From an uncultured Streptomyces sp. (GTDB lineage Bacteria > Actinomycetota > Actinomycetes > Streptomycetales > Streptomycetaceae), in contig CAMLJW010000350.1 of NCBI GenBank assembly GCA_946480485.1, positions 1 to 5,770 of the forward strand: a DNA stretch of 5,770 nt. Direction: 5' to 3'. The notes beneath the pieces were generated by a model. The model did not search any database, was not told the DNA's origin, and saw only the letters and a list, made by a program, of their open reading frames with translations. The position numbers were made by a program, and so were the translations under genes. This document shows positions 5,742 through 5,770 of this stretch, piece by piece. Positions within the stretch are counted from its first letter, which is position 1. Every line of letters starts with the position of its first letter.

Positions 5742-5770
5742 GGAAGGACGTACCCCCTCGGATGAGGTCG
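5742..5770 (-). promoter_or_regulatory. Partial leader of the PIN-PhoH gene with GAGGGGG ribosome binding site
   Basis: The 29 visible bases contain GAGGGGG about 11 bases before the first of two tandem GTG codons, a long but usable spacing. One reading frame is open from the window edge and stops with TGA overlapping the second GTG (GTGGTGA). Its third positions are not especially GC-rich, so it is not good evidence for an upstream coupled gene. Confidence 0.4.

Noticed and set aside
4656..5765. 369-codon open frame on the plus strand opposite the PhoH gene
   Set aside because: It is antisense to a protein with complete PIN and Walker motifs. No recognisable domain or ribosome binding site.

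Overview
The window is typical high-GC actinobacterial chromosome, most likely Streptomyces. Coding is strongly GC-rich with G or C at most third codon positions, starts include GTG, and the four protein families (class A PBP, AI-2E-type permease, short SLT-domain secreted protein, PIN-PhoH ATPase) have the sequence style I associate with that genus. The assignment rests on recognition by eye, not on a search.

All four genes lie on the minus strand, so transcription runs from high to low coordinates. In transcription order: (1) a complete PIN-PhoH (PhoH2-type) ribonuclease/ATPase, 5741-4416, ending in a long perfect hairpin terminator at 4317-4359. (2) A 436-base leader region, 3980-4415, comparatively AT-rich and full of inverted repeats, in front of a secreted, coiled-coil SLT lytic-transglycosylase-like protein (3979-3272), which ends in a 15-bp hairpin terminator at 3216-3250. 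(3) An AI-2E family multi-spanning membrane protein (3147-1789) with its own Shine-Dalgarno. (4) After a 453-base gap (1336-1788), the first 445 codons of a class A penicillin-binding protein (1335-1), which runs off the left edge after the transpeptidase SxxK motif and before the SxN and KTG motifs.

The two strong terminators and wide gaps indicate separate transcription units rather than one operon. Two genes act on the wall: the PBP polymerises and cross-links peptidoglycan, and the SLT protein is predicted to cleave glycan strands. The AI-2E protein is an integral membrane protein of unproven substrate, and PhoH2 is expected to act on RNA in the cytoplasm. The shared neighbourhood fits envelope growth and remodelling, but no functional coupling is shown by sequence.

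No mobile element, CRISPR array, tRNA or rRNA was seen. I do not see a clearly new multi-gene system. The most interesting unexplained signal is the leader of the SLT gene. It holds a hairpin whose loop can also pair with a segment just upstream of the ribosome binding site (pseudoknot or switch geometry), plus three copies of a GTCGTA-TGCGG motif and a GTGTGA/TCACAC palindrome. I could not match it to the c-di-AMP (ydaO) leader known from other Streptomyces wall-hydrolase genes.
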